NCBI RefSeq assembly: GCF_022414595.1
Contig: NZ_JADWYO010000001.1
Span: forward strand, 335,946 to 399,945
Direction of reading: 5' to 3'
Length of the DNA stretch: 64,000 nucleotides
From: Streptomyces sp. MUM 203J
GTDB taxonomy: Bacteria > Actinomycetota > Actinomycetes > Streptomycetales > Streptomycetaceae
Under the pieces are notes generated by a model that saw only the letters and a program-made list of their open reading frames with translations, ran no database searches and was not told the DNA's origin. Numbering within the stretch: position 1 is the first letter of the stretch; each line of letters opens with the position of its first letter. Positions 9,268 to 16,119 of this stretch are shown here, piece by piece. The position numbers and the translations under genes are program-made.

Positions 9268-10298
9268 CCGTGGGAGCGCGGGTCGATGGGCCGCATGAGG
9301 AGCCGGGCGATGTCGTCGCGCTGGGCGTTGCCGTCGCGGGCCGCCTGCTGCGTGAGGAAGATCGCGTTGAGGAGCTGGTCAGTGAGGCGCAGCTCGCCGT
9401 CGTGGTCGCTTTCGGCAAACCCGCGCAGCAGGTCCGCGTGGGCCTCGTCGGCGCCCTCGCCGAAGTGGGCCTGCACGAGGGCGGCGAGCCTTTCGTTACG
9501 GGGCGGTTTCAGCCTGAGGTGGATGCATCGGCGCAGCAGGGGTGCAGGGAAGTCGCGTTCCCCGTTGCTGGTCATGACGACGAACGGGAAGGCGTGGCAG
9601 GTGACACGGCCACCCTTGACGGGTACCGAGCGGCCGTCGTCGTCGAGCACGTACACAGTGCCGCATTCCGGGCGGTCCGCGATGCGCTCCAGCTCGGGGA
9701 TGCGGAAGCTGCCCTCCTCCAAGGCGTTCAGCAGGTCGTTGGGCAGGTCGATGTCACTCTTGTCGAGTTCGTCGATGAGCAGGACCCGGGGCCGCTCCGT
9801 GGGCAGGAGTGCCGTGCCGAGGGGGCCGAGGCGGATGTAACGGCCGATACCGTCCGTTCCGGGCGCGTCGGACCGGTCGGGCACGTCCCTGGCCTCGCGG
9901 TGGAGCTGTGCGTCGTGGAGGCGGCCGATGGCGTCGTACGCGTACAGGCCCTCGCGCAGTTCGCTGCGCGAGACGATGGGCCACTGCAGGACCCGGCCGA
10001 GGTCCAGCTCGTGGGAGACGGCGTGGGCGAGCGTGCTCTTGCCGGAGCCCGGCTCTCCCGTCACCAGGAGCGGTCGCCGCAGATACAGGGCGGCATTGAT
10101 GAGCTGGAGCGCCTCGTCGTCCTGGATGGGCAGGGGTGCGCGCTGTCCGAGCCTGCGGGTGGTGCTGGCGTCGACGGGGGGCACCGGTACGTCCAGGGCG
10201 TCGCCGCCGAACCGGCGCCAGGGGGGCGCCTCGGGGAGACGGGCGATCCGGTCGGGGTCCGGCTCCCCTTCGCCCCGGTAGATCAGCCAGCTGTCCAT
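9264..10298 (-). CDS. MoxR-type AAA+ ATPase
   Basis: A 344-residue AAA+ ATPase of the MoxR/dynein-like type, which usually remodels or activates a partner together with a vWA protein. Walker A is GEPGSGKS at 81-88. Walker B is VLLIDELDKSD near 172-182, followed by a sensor-like VVMTSNGE. ATG 10298 was chosen because a GAGGAG Shine-Dalgarno lies just upstream and homologous sequence begins there; the frame stays open further upstream but without coding character. It overlaps the vWA gene by 4 bp. A 154-bp gap separates it from the protease gene, so it may have an extra promoter. ATP-driven remodelling of the vWA/protease partner is the family expectation, not shown here. Confidence 0.93.
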   Translation of the reverse strand: MDSWLIYRGEGEPDPDRIARLPEAPPWRRFGGDALDVPVPPVDASTTRRLGQRAPLPIQDDEALQLINAALYLRRPLLVTGEPGSGKSTLAHAVSHELDLGRVLQWPIVSRSELREGLYAYDAIGRLHDAQLHREARDVPDRSDAPGTDGIGRYIRLGPLGTALLPTERPRVLLIDELDKSDIDLPNDLLNALEEGSFRIPELERIADRPECGTVYVLDDDGRSVPVKGGRVTCHAFPFVVMTSNGERDFPAPLLRRCIHLRLKPPRNERLAALVQAHFGEGADEAHADLLRGFAESDHDGELRLTDQLLNAIFLTQQAARDGNAQRDDIARLLMRPIDPRSHG

Positions 10299-10456
10299 GT
10301 CCTGCTCCTCGTCGGCGTGCTGTGGGTTCCCGGGCGCTGGCCGACGGGGGTAGTGTGCGCCCGCAACGGGCACCTGTGAACGTACCCGCCTGACGGCCCG
10401 TAAAGGCCGATTTCCGGCCAACTGTTCATATGTTCCCTGCGCTGTGTGCCCGTCAT
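10283..10456 (-). other. Possible 57-aa ORF filling the gap between protease and ATPase genes
   Basis: The 154-bp gap between the protease stop and the MoxR start holds an ORF of 57 codons. Its ATG (10456) overlaps the protease stop as ATGA, and its TGA (10283-10285) lies a few codons inside the MoxR gene. The peptide begins MTGTQRREHMNSW. Coupling-style spacing favours a gene. Against it, the share of codons ending in G or C is clearly lower than in the neighbours, and the product resembles nothing I know. The gap is also relatively AT-rich, as an internal promoter would be. Confidence 0.2.
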
Positions 10457-12501
10457 GCCGGCGAGCTCCAGAACGCCGACGGATCCGCGGGCACGGGCCT
10501 GTTGGGGTCGTCGTAGAGCACGGCCAGGCCTTCGGCCCAGTGCGCCTGGTCGCCGCGTTCGTGTAGCTCTTCTCTGATACGACGGAGGCGCTCGGGGAGT
10601 TCATCGGCCGCCCCGACGTCGGAGAGGAGTGCGGCGATGCCGCGGTGGAAGTCCGCGCAGTCGCCCGCGCAGGTGGCGGAGTGCGGGTGGCCCTCGATGT
10701 GCCAGAGTGCGATGCCGTGGCCGGTTTCGAGCGCCAGTTCCATGGCTTTGCGGCCGGCGCCGTGCGCTGCCCGGTGGCACAGGACGGGGATCGCGGAGGG
10801 CGGCATGTCCTCGAAATGGCGGCGACGCGCGTGCGCGGGGCTCGTGGGCACCGCGGAGAGGCGTCCGGCGCCGGCCGTCGCGTTCCACCGGGACTCCCAT
10901 GCAGCGTCGCGTGTACCGCGGCGGCCCAGGTCGCGGAGGACCACGCGGCGGCGCACGCCGAGCGGGAGGTGTGCGGCGTCCCCGAGGCGGGCGATCTCGG
11001 CAAGCTGCCAGCGGTGGACGGGCCGGTCGAACTCGTATGCTGGCAGCACGACTTCGCACGGCGCCGGGTATTCACCGGCTTCGTCAGCGACCTGGAAGGC
11101 CAGGCCCAGCGGCTGGCGCAGCCGTTCCAGGAGCCGGTCGGGTGCCACGCCGTCGGGATCGCGTTCCGCGTCGAAGATCTCGTCGTCGCTACTGCCGTCG
11201 TCGATCCGGATCTGCCAGTGCACATTCTGGTACGGGAGGGGTTCGATCTCCACCACGACGACACTGTTCTTGTCCCCCGAACGCGGATACGGGATGACCA
11301 CGCGCCCGGGCGCAACGCACGCCGTGTCGCCGCCGACCAGGTCGATCGGGTCCGCCTTCGCACCCAGCCCCGCGGGCAGGGACGCTTCCGTCACGAGCGA
11401 GTGCTGCCAGGAATGGACGCGGTGCATCCGTTCCTTGATCCAGGCGTCCAGCTCGCTGACGGACGGGGCGACGGCATCGGGGCCCGCGTGCTCCTGTACG
11501 AGGAGTACGACCAGTCGCAGGTAGCGGAGATACGTGATGGCGGGGAGGCGGCCGGCACTGCTCGCACGCAGCAGCCCGTGGCCGTCGCGCCAGGCAAGGA
11601 GCGGCAGCTTCGGACGGGGTTGGCGCTCGTCGTTGTGGGCGTGCCGTGCCAGGACCTCCACAGCGCGTGGCAGGGGCGGCGGCACGGGAAGCCGGGCCAG
11701 CAGGCCCAGGGCTTTGATGCGGTCTTCCGGCAGCCACTCCTCGGAGCCTCCCGGCGCGGGGCCGACCAGACGCTGCTGGTGGACAAGCCAGTCGGCGGGA
11801 CCGACGGCCTCGGCACGCTCGGCGTGCCAGCGGTCGTGGGCCCCCATGACCTCGCGGTACAGGTCGCCGAAGCCTCGCAGAGCACTGAGCGACACGGCAA
11901 GGCCGCCGTCCATGCCGTCGCGGCCGGACTTGGTCAGGGCCACGACGGCGCCGGTCGCCAGGTCAAGCACCGGTCCTCCGGACACCCCGCCTGGGAAGTA
12001 GGCGGCGGGAGCGAAGCGGATGCCGCAGAACCCGTCGAGGACGTTGCTCTCGATGTCGCAGCTCCAGAGGTCATACGGCTCGGCGTCGCCGTACGCCGCC
12101 TCGGGACGGAAGCCGAAGACGCGCCGGCGGTCCCCGGTCTGCGGCAGGGTCTGGTCCCCGGCCCAGACACACTCATGGGGCACGCAGTCGTCAAGCAGCC
12201 TCACCAGTGCCAGGTCCTCGTGCGGCGGGATCGCCTCGGCCCACGAGTCGCCGAGAAGCCACCGCTCCAGCCTCGCCCGCACCGGCGCGATGCCGTGGTA
12301 TGTCTCCGAGCCCGCGACGTGGAACTCGGCGCCCGGCTCCTCGCCCAGATGGGGCCGCAGCACATGTGCGCAGGTCAGTACCCACCCGGGCGCGATGAAG
12401 AATCCGCTGCCCCACATGCGGGAATCGGACGGGTCCGCGGGCAGGAAGCGGACCGTGGCGGCCTGGACGAGGGGATCGAGATCGGCGCGGTGGTCAGTCA
12501 T
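10453..12501 (-). CDS. Trypsin-like serine protease with VMAP-C-type C-terminal domain
   Basis: A 682-residue protein. Residues 1-210 are a trypsin-fold protease with an apparently complete triad: His46 (TCAHVL), Asp96 (HEDLALV) and Ser174 (GGVSGGPVLD). There is no signal peptide, so it should act in the cytoplasm. The remainder, up to the end near WHIEGHPHS and WAEGLAVLYDDPNRPVPAD, matches the VMAP-C type region (vWA-MoxR-associated protein) seen in NTP-dependent bacterial conflict systems. Its ATG overlaps the stop of the preceding Trypco1 gene (12498-12501). In such systems the protease is thought to be the effector released by the sensor/ATPase part. The substrate is unknown; cleavage of the adjacent peptide or of a cell target are both open. 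Confidence 0.88.
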   Translation of the reverse strand: MTDHRADLDPLVQAATVRFLPADPSDSRMWGSGFFIAPGWVLTCAHVLRPHLGEEPGAEFHVAGSETYHGIAPVRARLERWLLGDSWAEAIPPHEDLALVRLLDDCVPHECVWAGDQTLPQTGDRRRVFGFRPEAAYGDAEPYDLWSCDIESNVLDGFCGIRFAPAAYFPGGVSGGPVLDLATGAVVALTKSGRDGMDGGLAVSLSALRGFGDLYREVMGAHDRWHAERAEAVGPADWLVHQQRLVGPAPGGSEEWLPEDRIKALGLLARLPVPPPLPRAVEVLARHAHNDERQPRPKLPLLAWRDGHGLLRASSAGRLPAITYLRYLRLVVLLVQEHAGPDAVAPSVSELDAWIKERMHRVHSWQHSLVTEASLPAGLGAKADPIDLVGGDTACVAPGRVVIPYPRSGDKNSVVVVEIEPLPYQNVHWQIRIDDGSSDDEIFDAERDPDGVAPDRLLERLRQPLGLAFQVADEAGEYPAPCEVVLPAYEFDRPVHRWQLAEIARLGDAAHLPLGVRRRVVLRDLGRRGTRDAAWESRWNATAGAGRLSAVPTSPAHARRRHFEDMPPSAIPVLCHRAAHGAGRKAMELALETGHGIALWHIEGHPHSATCAGDCADFHRGIAALLSDVGAADELPERLRRIREELHERGDQAHWAEGLAVLYDDPNRPVPADPSAFWSSPA

Positions 12502-12857
12502 TCACCGGCCGGTCCGGGCACCGGCGAGCCGCCTCGGTCGCCGAGCTGCCAGGTCAGGGTGACCTGAAGGGATGTCTTGGCCTCGCCTTCGGCCAGGACG
12601 GCCAGCACCGCGCCGGACTTGGCGGCGAGCTCCACACCGAAGGAGATCGACGCCTCGTCGGGCTTCAGGGCGGCCGCGGCGTCGAGGACCGTGCCGCCGA
12701 CGCGCTGGACGAGTTCGGTGAGATGCTCCAGCCTGGCGGCTGCGCGGTCGGTGACGCCGACGTCGCGGTCGGCCGCGCCAAAGCCGGGGGCCGCGCTGAT
12801 CCGGGCATACACGACCTCGCCGTTGCCGAGTTCGATCCGGCGAATCTGACCGCTCAT
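12498..12857 (-). CDS. CU044_2847/Trypco1-family protein
   Basis: A 119-residue protein of the family that co-occurs with trypsin-like proteases (Trypco1, CU044_2847 family). It opens with a strand-rich part (IELGNGEVVYARI), followed by a helical middle (LEHLTELVQRVGGTVLDAA) and a strand pair with FGVELAAKSGAVLA, and ends in a Gly/Pro-rich tail. It is the first gene of the operon and overlaps the protease start by 4 bp. The family is thought to regulate or recruit the partner protease; no catalytic residues are evident. The start ATG faces a 169-bp divergent promoter region. Confidence 0.85.
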   Translation of the reverse strand: MSGQIRRIELGNGEVVYARISAAPGFGAADRDVGVTDRAAARLEHLTELVQRVGGTVLDAAAALKPDEASISFGVELAAKSGAVLAVLAEGEAKTSLQVTLTWQLGDRGGSPVPGPAGE

Positions 12858-12943
12858 TGTGCACTCCCCCGTCGCCGCAGACGATCCGGAGAGCGAGGCT
12901 ACTGGTATGGACGCGGCGTGAGGAGGGAGTCACACGAACAAAA

Positions 12944-12971
12944 CCGGCCGATTGTCGAACCGGTCGGCCGG
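12944..12971. promoter_or_regulatory. Inverted repeat in the divergent promoter region
   Basis: Arms CCGGCCGA (12944-12951) and TCGGCCGG (12964-12971) are perfect over 8 bp with a 12-bp spacer. They sit between the divergent Trypco1-protease-MoxR operon and the DUF6104 gene. The geometry suits a dimeric DNA-binding protein. No regulator gene for it is seen nearby, and no clear -35/-10 pair was recognised. Confidence 0.4.
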
Positions 12972-13026
12972 GCGACCTACCCTGAGGGGGAACCCGGGGC
13001 GAGCCCCGCCGAATCAGGAGCGTGTC

Positions 13027-13206
13027 TTGTACTTCACCGACCGTGGCATCGAGGAGCTGGAGAAGCGACGTGGCGAGGAGGAGGTCACGTTCGAGTGGCT
13101 GGCCGAGCAGCTCCGCACGTTCGTCGACCTGAACCCGGACTTCGAGGTCCCGGTGGAACGCCTGGCCACATGGCTGGCCCGGCTGGACGACGAGGACGAC
13201 GAGTAG
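13027..13206 (+). CDS. DUF6104 family protein, 59 aa
   Basis: A small, acidic, highly conserved Streptomyces protein (FTDRGIEELEKRRGEEEVTF, ending RLDDEDDE). The start is TTG 13027, placed 6 nt after AGGAG (13016-13020). Starting there gives the MYFTDRG opening usual in the family, whereas the GTG farther upstream has no ribosome-binding site. It is predicted helical, without membrane segment or known motif. Function is unknown. It is transcribed divergently from the conflict-system operon, and nothing besides proximity ties it to that system. Confidence 0.85.
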   Translation: MYFTDRGIEELEKRRGEEEVTFEWLAEQLRTFVDLNPDFEVPVERLATWLARLDDEDDE

Positions 13207-13263
13207 GCCCCCGGGGGTACCCCCCGCTCGCAGGGCTCGGGAGAGCGTGAGCAGCAGCGCTGT

Positions 13264-14100
13264 TCAGGCGCGGTGCGGGTCCCGGGCGAAGCCCCCCGCC
13301 CGGCGGGACCGCGTGCCGGCACGGTCGGGACGAGGCGGGGCGGCGGAACGGCCCACGAGCCCGAGCGCACCCTGCACCGCCAGCACCGCCCCCGCCACGG
13401 CCCACCCGGGCCGCACCCGCCCGGGCAGCAGCGCCCAGACCAGCAGCGGCAGGCCCACGGCCAACTGCGCACCCGCCAGCCGCCGCCCGCCCTCGACCGC
13501 CGCAAGCTCCCCCCGCACCGCGTCCCGCCAGCCGTGCCCCGCGACGTGCCGCGCGCCGGGCACGGCCTCGACGGCACCCGGCAGGCCCGCACCGGGCCGC
13601 CCCGGGTGGACCCCGTCCGGCAGGGCCAGCCCGAGCCGGGACAGCACGGCGGTCAGTCCCACCAGCCGCGTGTGCGCATCGGCCTCCCTGACGTCCCGGG
13701 TCAGCGTCTGCAGGGCCTGGACGTCCAGCACCGGGTCCAGCCCGAGCCGCTCCGCGAACGTCAGCAGGGCCTCGTCCTCCCCCGCGGGCGTCCCGTCGGC
13801 CAGCCACGTGTAGCCGACGGGCCGCCGGAAGCCCGACGCCAGGGTGAACCCCGCGTGCACCAGGTCCCACCACAGCGCCAGCACCGGCCGGGACGCTCCC
13901 ACAGCCAGCGCAGAGGCCCACCCGGACGCGACCCGCTCGACGGATTCGACGCCGTCCCGCCAGGGCCCGCCCTCCGGGACCAGCACGGTCCACCCGGGCC
14001 CCGCGGGGGCGAGCACCACCCGCTCGCGCAGTACGTACGCCGGGGCCGCGACGGCCTCGCACTCGGCCCGGCACAGCAGCAGCACACCCGTCGCGTTCAT
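13264..14100 (-). CDS. Conserved hypothetical protein with C-terminal membrane segments
   Basis: A 278-residue protein of unknown function. The first ~200 residues are soluble and Ala/Leu-rich, with a WWDLVHAGFTLASGFRRP segment and no recognised motif. Near the end are two hydrophobic stretches (LAVGLPLLVWALLPG and WAVAGAVLAVQGALGLVG) that should form a membrane hairpin, followed by a basic tail. This suggests a cytoplasmic domain anchored by its C-terminus. It faces the DUF6104 gene and is divergent from the DUF4097/PadR pair. Its codon use matches normal Streptomyces genes. Confidence 0.75.
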   Translation of the reverse strand: MNATGVLLLCRAECEAVAAPAYVLRERVVLAPAGPGWTVLVPEGGPWRDGVESVERVASGWASALAVGASRPVLALWWDLVHAGFTLASGFRRPVGYTWLADGTPAGEDEALLTFAERLGLDPVLDVQALQTLTRDVREADAHTRLVGLTAVLSRLGLALPDGVHPGRPGAGLPGAVEAVPGARHVAGHGWRDAVRGELAAVEGGRRLAGAQLAVGLPLLVWALLPGRVRPGWAVAGAVLAVQGALGLVGRSAAPPRPDRAGTRSRRAGGFARDPHRA

Positions 14101-14170
14101 GAGCCATACGCTAGGCCAGTTTGCCCCGGTATGGCCGACTCCAGGTCCGACAGACGGAGGAACGGCGGCC

Positions 14171-14199
14171 TTGACTTCGTACTACCGCGATATATCGTG
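14171..14199 (+). promoter_or_regulatory. Promoter with palindromic operator before DUF4097/padR
   Basis: A -35-like TTGACT (14171-14176) is followed after 16 nt by TATCGT (14193-14198). The perfect palindrome CGATATATCG (14188-14197) covers the -10. A second GCGATAT lies at 14213-14219. Such AT-rich palindromes are typical of PadR-family autoregulation, and a padR gene lies in this operon. Confidence 0.6.
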
Positions 14200-14254
14200 T
14201 ATTGGAGAAGACGCGATATGCCGCGTCATACCGTGCCCGCCCAGGAGGCCCGCC

Positions 14255-15121
14255 ATGACCCAGTGGACCGTCAACGAGCCCGTGAAACTCACCTTCGACG
14301 ACCCGCTCGGCGCACTGCGCGTCCGTGTGGTGAACGGCGCGGTCAACGTCATCGGCACCGAGGACGACGGCACGCCCGCCCGGCTGGAGGTCTCCGCCCT
14401 GCACGGCCCGCCGCTGCTCGTCACCCTCGAAGACCGGACCCTCACCGTCACGTACGAGGACCTGACCTGGGCGGGCCTCAAGGGCTGGCTGAAGCGCGGC
14501 GCCAGGAACCGCAGCGCCGTCGTCACGGTCACCGTCCCGGCGGGGACGGACGTGCAGGTCGGCACCGTCGCCGCGACCGCCACGGTCTCCGGCCTCCGGG
14601 GCCGTACGGAGGTCCAGGGCGTCTCCGGCGACACCACGCTCGCCCGGCTCTCCGGGCCCGTCAGGGCCGAGACGGTCTCCGGCGCCCTGGAGGCCCAGGC
14701 GGTCACCGGCGACCTGCGCTTCCGCTCCGTGTCCGGCGACCTGACGGTCGTCGACGGCTCGGGCGCGGCCGTTCGGGCGGACTCCGTGAGCGGCGACCTG
14801 GCCGTGGACGTGGAACCGGCCGGGGGTCCGACGGACATCCAGGTCACCTCCGTGTCGGGCGAGGTCGCGATCCGGCTGCCGCACCGCGCGGACGCTCATG
14901 TCGAGGCCAACACCACCAGCGGCAGCGTGTCCAACGCCTTCGAGGGACTGAGGGTCGGCGGCATGTGGGGCGCCAAACAGATCACCGGCACCCTGGGCGC
15001 GGGCACCGGCACGCTCAAGGCGACGACGGTGTCCGGCGCGATCGCCCTGCTGCGCCGCCCCGAGGACGCCGACGCCCCGGCCGCCGCCTCCACCGACGCC
15101 GCCTCCGGAAAGGCGCTCTGA
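14255..15121 (+). CDS. DUF4097-family beta-strand repeat protein
   Basis: A 288-residue protein made of repeated short strands of the form VSGDL/VSGEV (for example QGVSGDTTL, RSVSGDLTV, DSVSGDLAV, TSVSGEVAI). This is the right-handed beta-solenoid pattern of DUF4097/adhesin-like proteins. There is no signal peptide or transmembrane helix, so it is probably cytoplasmic. ATG 14255 follows a strong AGGAGG (14243-14248). The next gene, a PadR regulator, starts 3 bp after its stop, so the two form one transcription unit. DUF4097-PadR pairs are common in Streptomyces; the role is not established, though PadR proteins often respond to envelope or drug stress. Confidence 0.88.
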   Translation: MTQWTVNEPVKLTFDDPLGALRVRVVNGAVNVIGTEDDGTPARLEVSALHGPPLLVTLEDRTLTVTYEDLTWAGLKGWLKRGARNRSAVVTVTVPAGTDVQVGTVAATATVSGLRGRTEVQGVSGDTTLARLSGPVRAETVSGALEAQAVTGDLRFRSVSGDLTVVDGSGAAVRADSVSGDLAVDVEPAGGPTDIQVTSVSGEVAIRLPHRADAHVEANTTSGSVSNAFEGLRVGGMWGAKQITGTLGAGTGTLKATTVSGAIALLRRPEDADAPAAASTDAASGKAL

Positions 15122-15123
15122 AC

Positions 15124-16119
15124 ATGCCCCCCGTCTTCGCCCACGGCAGGCTGCGCCTCTACCTGCTGAAGCTGCTCGACGAGGCCCCCCGCCACGGGTA
15201 CGAGGTGATCCGGCTGCTGGAGGAGCGCTTCCAGGGCCTGTACGCGCCTTCCGCGGGGACCGTGTACCCCCGGCTCGCCAAGCTGGAGGCCGAGGGGCTG
15301 GTCACGCACGCCTCCGAGGGCGGGCGCAAGGTGTACTCGATCACCGAGGCGGGCCGCGCCGAACTGGCGGCGCGCAGCGGCGAGCTGGCCGACCTGGAGC
15401 AGGAGATCCGCGAGTCGGTGTCGGAGCTGGCCTCGGAGATCCGGGACGACGTACGGGGGGCGGCGGGGCGGCTGCGCAGCGAGATGCGCGCGGCGGCGAG
15501 CGAGACCCGGCAGCCGGGCGGCGGGCCCGAGTGGGAGGCGTGGCGCAGCGCCAAGGAGGAGCTGCGGCGGGCCAAGCAGGAGTGGAAGGAGCAGACGCGG
15601 CGCGCGAGGGACGAGTCGCGCCGCGCCCGCGAGGAGGCCCAGAACGCGCGCCGCCAGGCCAAGGAGGCCCAGGACCGGGCCCGCCAGGAGATGCAGCGCC
15701 TGACCCAGCAGGTCCAGGAACGCGTGGCCCAGGGCGACTGGCCGAAGGGCGTACGGGACGGTCTGACGGACCTGACGTCCCGCCTGGGCGGCCTGTTCGC
15801 CGGGCCCGGTGCCCCCGGTCCCGGCAACGGCACGGCCAAGCACCCGGCCGACGGCACGGCGCCGCCCGGCGCGGGCACGCCCCCGGAGCCGTACGGCGCG
15901 GAGCCCTACCTCCCGGGCTGGGCGCATGAGGAGGGCCCCGGCGACGACCCGGCGCGTGAGCTGGAACGGCTGCTGGACCGGTTCCGCGACGACGTCCGGG
16001 ACGCGGCCCGCGACCACGGTGTGACGGAGGCCCGGCTCACCGAGGCCCGCGCCCATCTCGCCGCGGCGGCGGCTCGTATCACCGCGCTGCTGCGGGCTGA
16101 CGGGGTCACCTCCGGCTGA
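15124..16119 (+). CDS. PadR-family regulator with long coiled-coil extension
   Basis: Residues 1-90 are a PadR winged helix (LLKLLDEAPRHGYEVIRLLEERFQ, SAGTVYPRLAKLEAEGLV). PadR proteins usually run 110-190 residues; this one has 331. The extra part includes a strongly charged Arg/Glu/Lys helix at about 95-210 that should form a coiled coil (KEELRRAKQEWKEQTRRARD), a Gly/Pro linker, and a helical end. It is co-transcribed with the DUF4097 gene and probably represses the operon through the CGATATATCG palindrome. Its last 14 bp overlap the 3' end of the convergent GH5 gene. Confidence 0.9.
   Translation: MPPVFAHGRLRLYLLKLLDEAPRHGYEVIRLLEERFQGLYAPSAGTVYPRLAKLEAEGLVTHASEGGRKVYSITEAGRAELAARSGELADLEQEIRESVSELASEIRDDVRGAAGRLRSEMRAAASETRQPGGGPEWEAWRSAKEELRRAKQEWKEQTRRARDESRRAREEAQNARRQAKEAQDRARQEMQRLTQQVQERVAQGDWPKGVRDGLTDLTSRLGGLFAGPGAPGPGNGTAKHPADGTAPPGAGTPPEPYGAEPYLPGWAHEEGPGDDPARELERLLDRFRDDVRDAARDHGVTEARLTEARAHLAAAAARITALLRADGVTSG

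Noticed and set aside
10299..11363. Longer MoxR protein starting inside the protease gene
   Set aside because: The upstream extension is the protease gene read in another frame. Homology and the ribosome-binding site both put the start at 10298.
13273..15123. Upstream extension of the PadR frame
   Set aside because: The extension is Arg/Pro/His-rich shadow sequence of the DUF4097 gene. The PadR fold begins exactly at ATG 15124.
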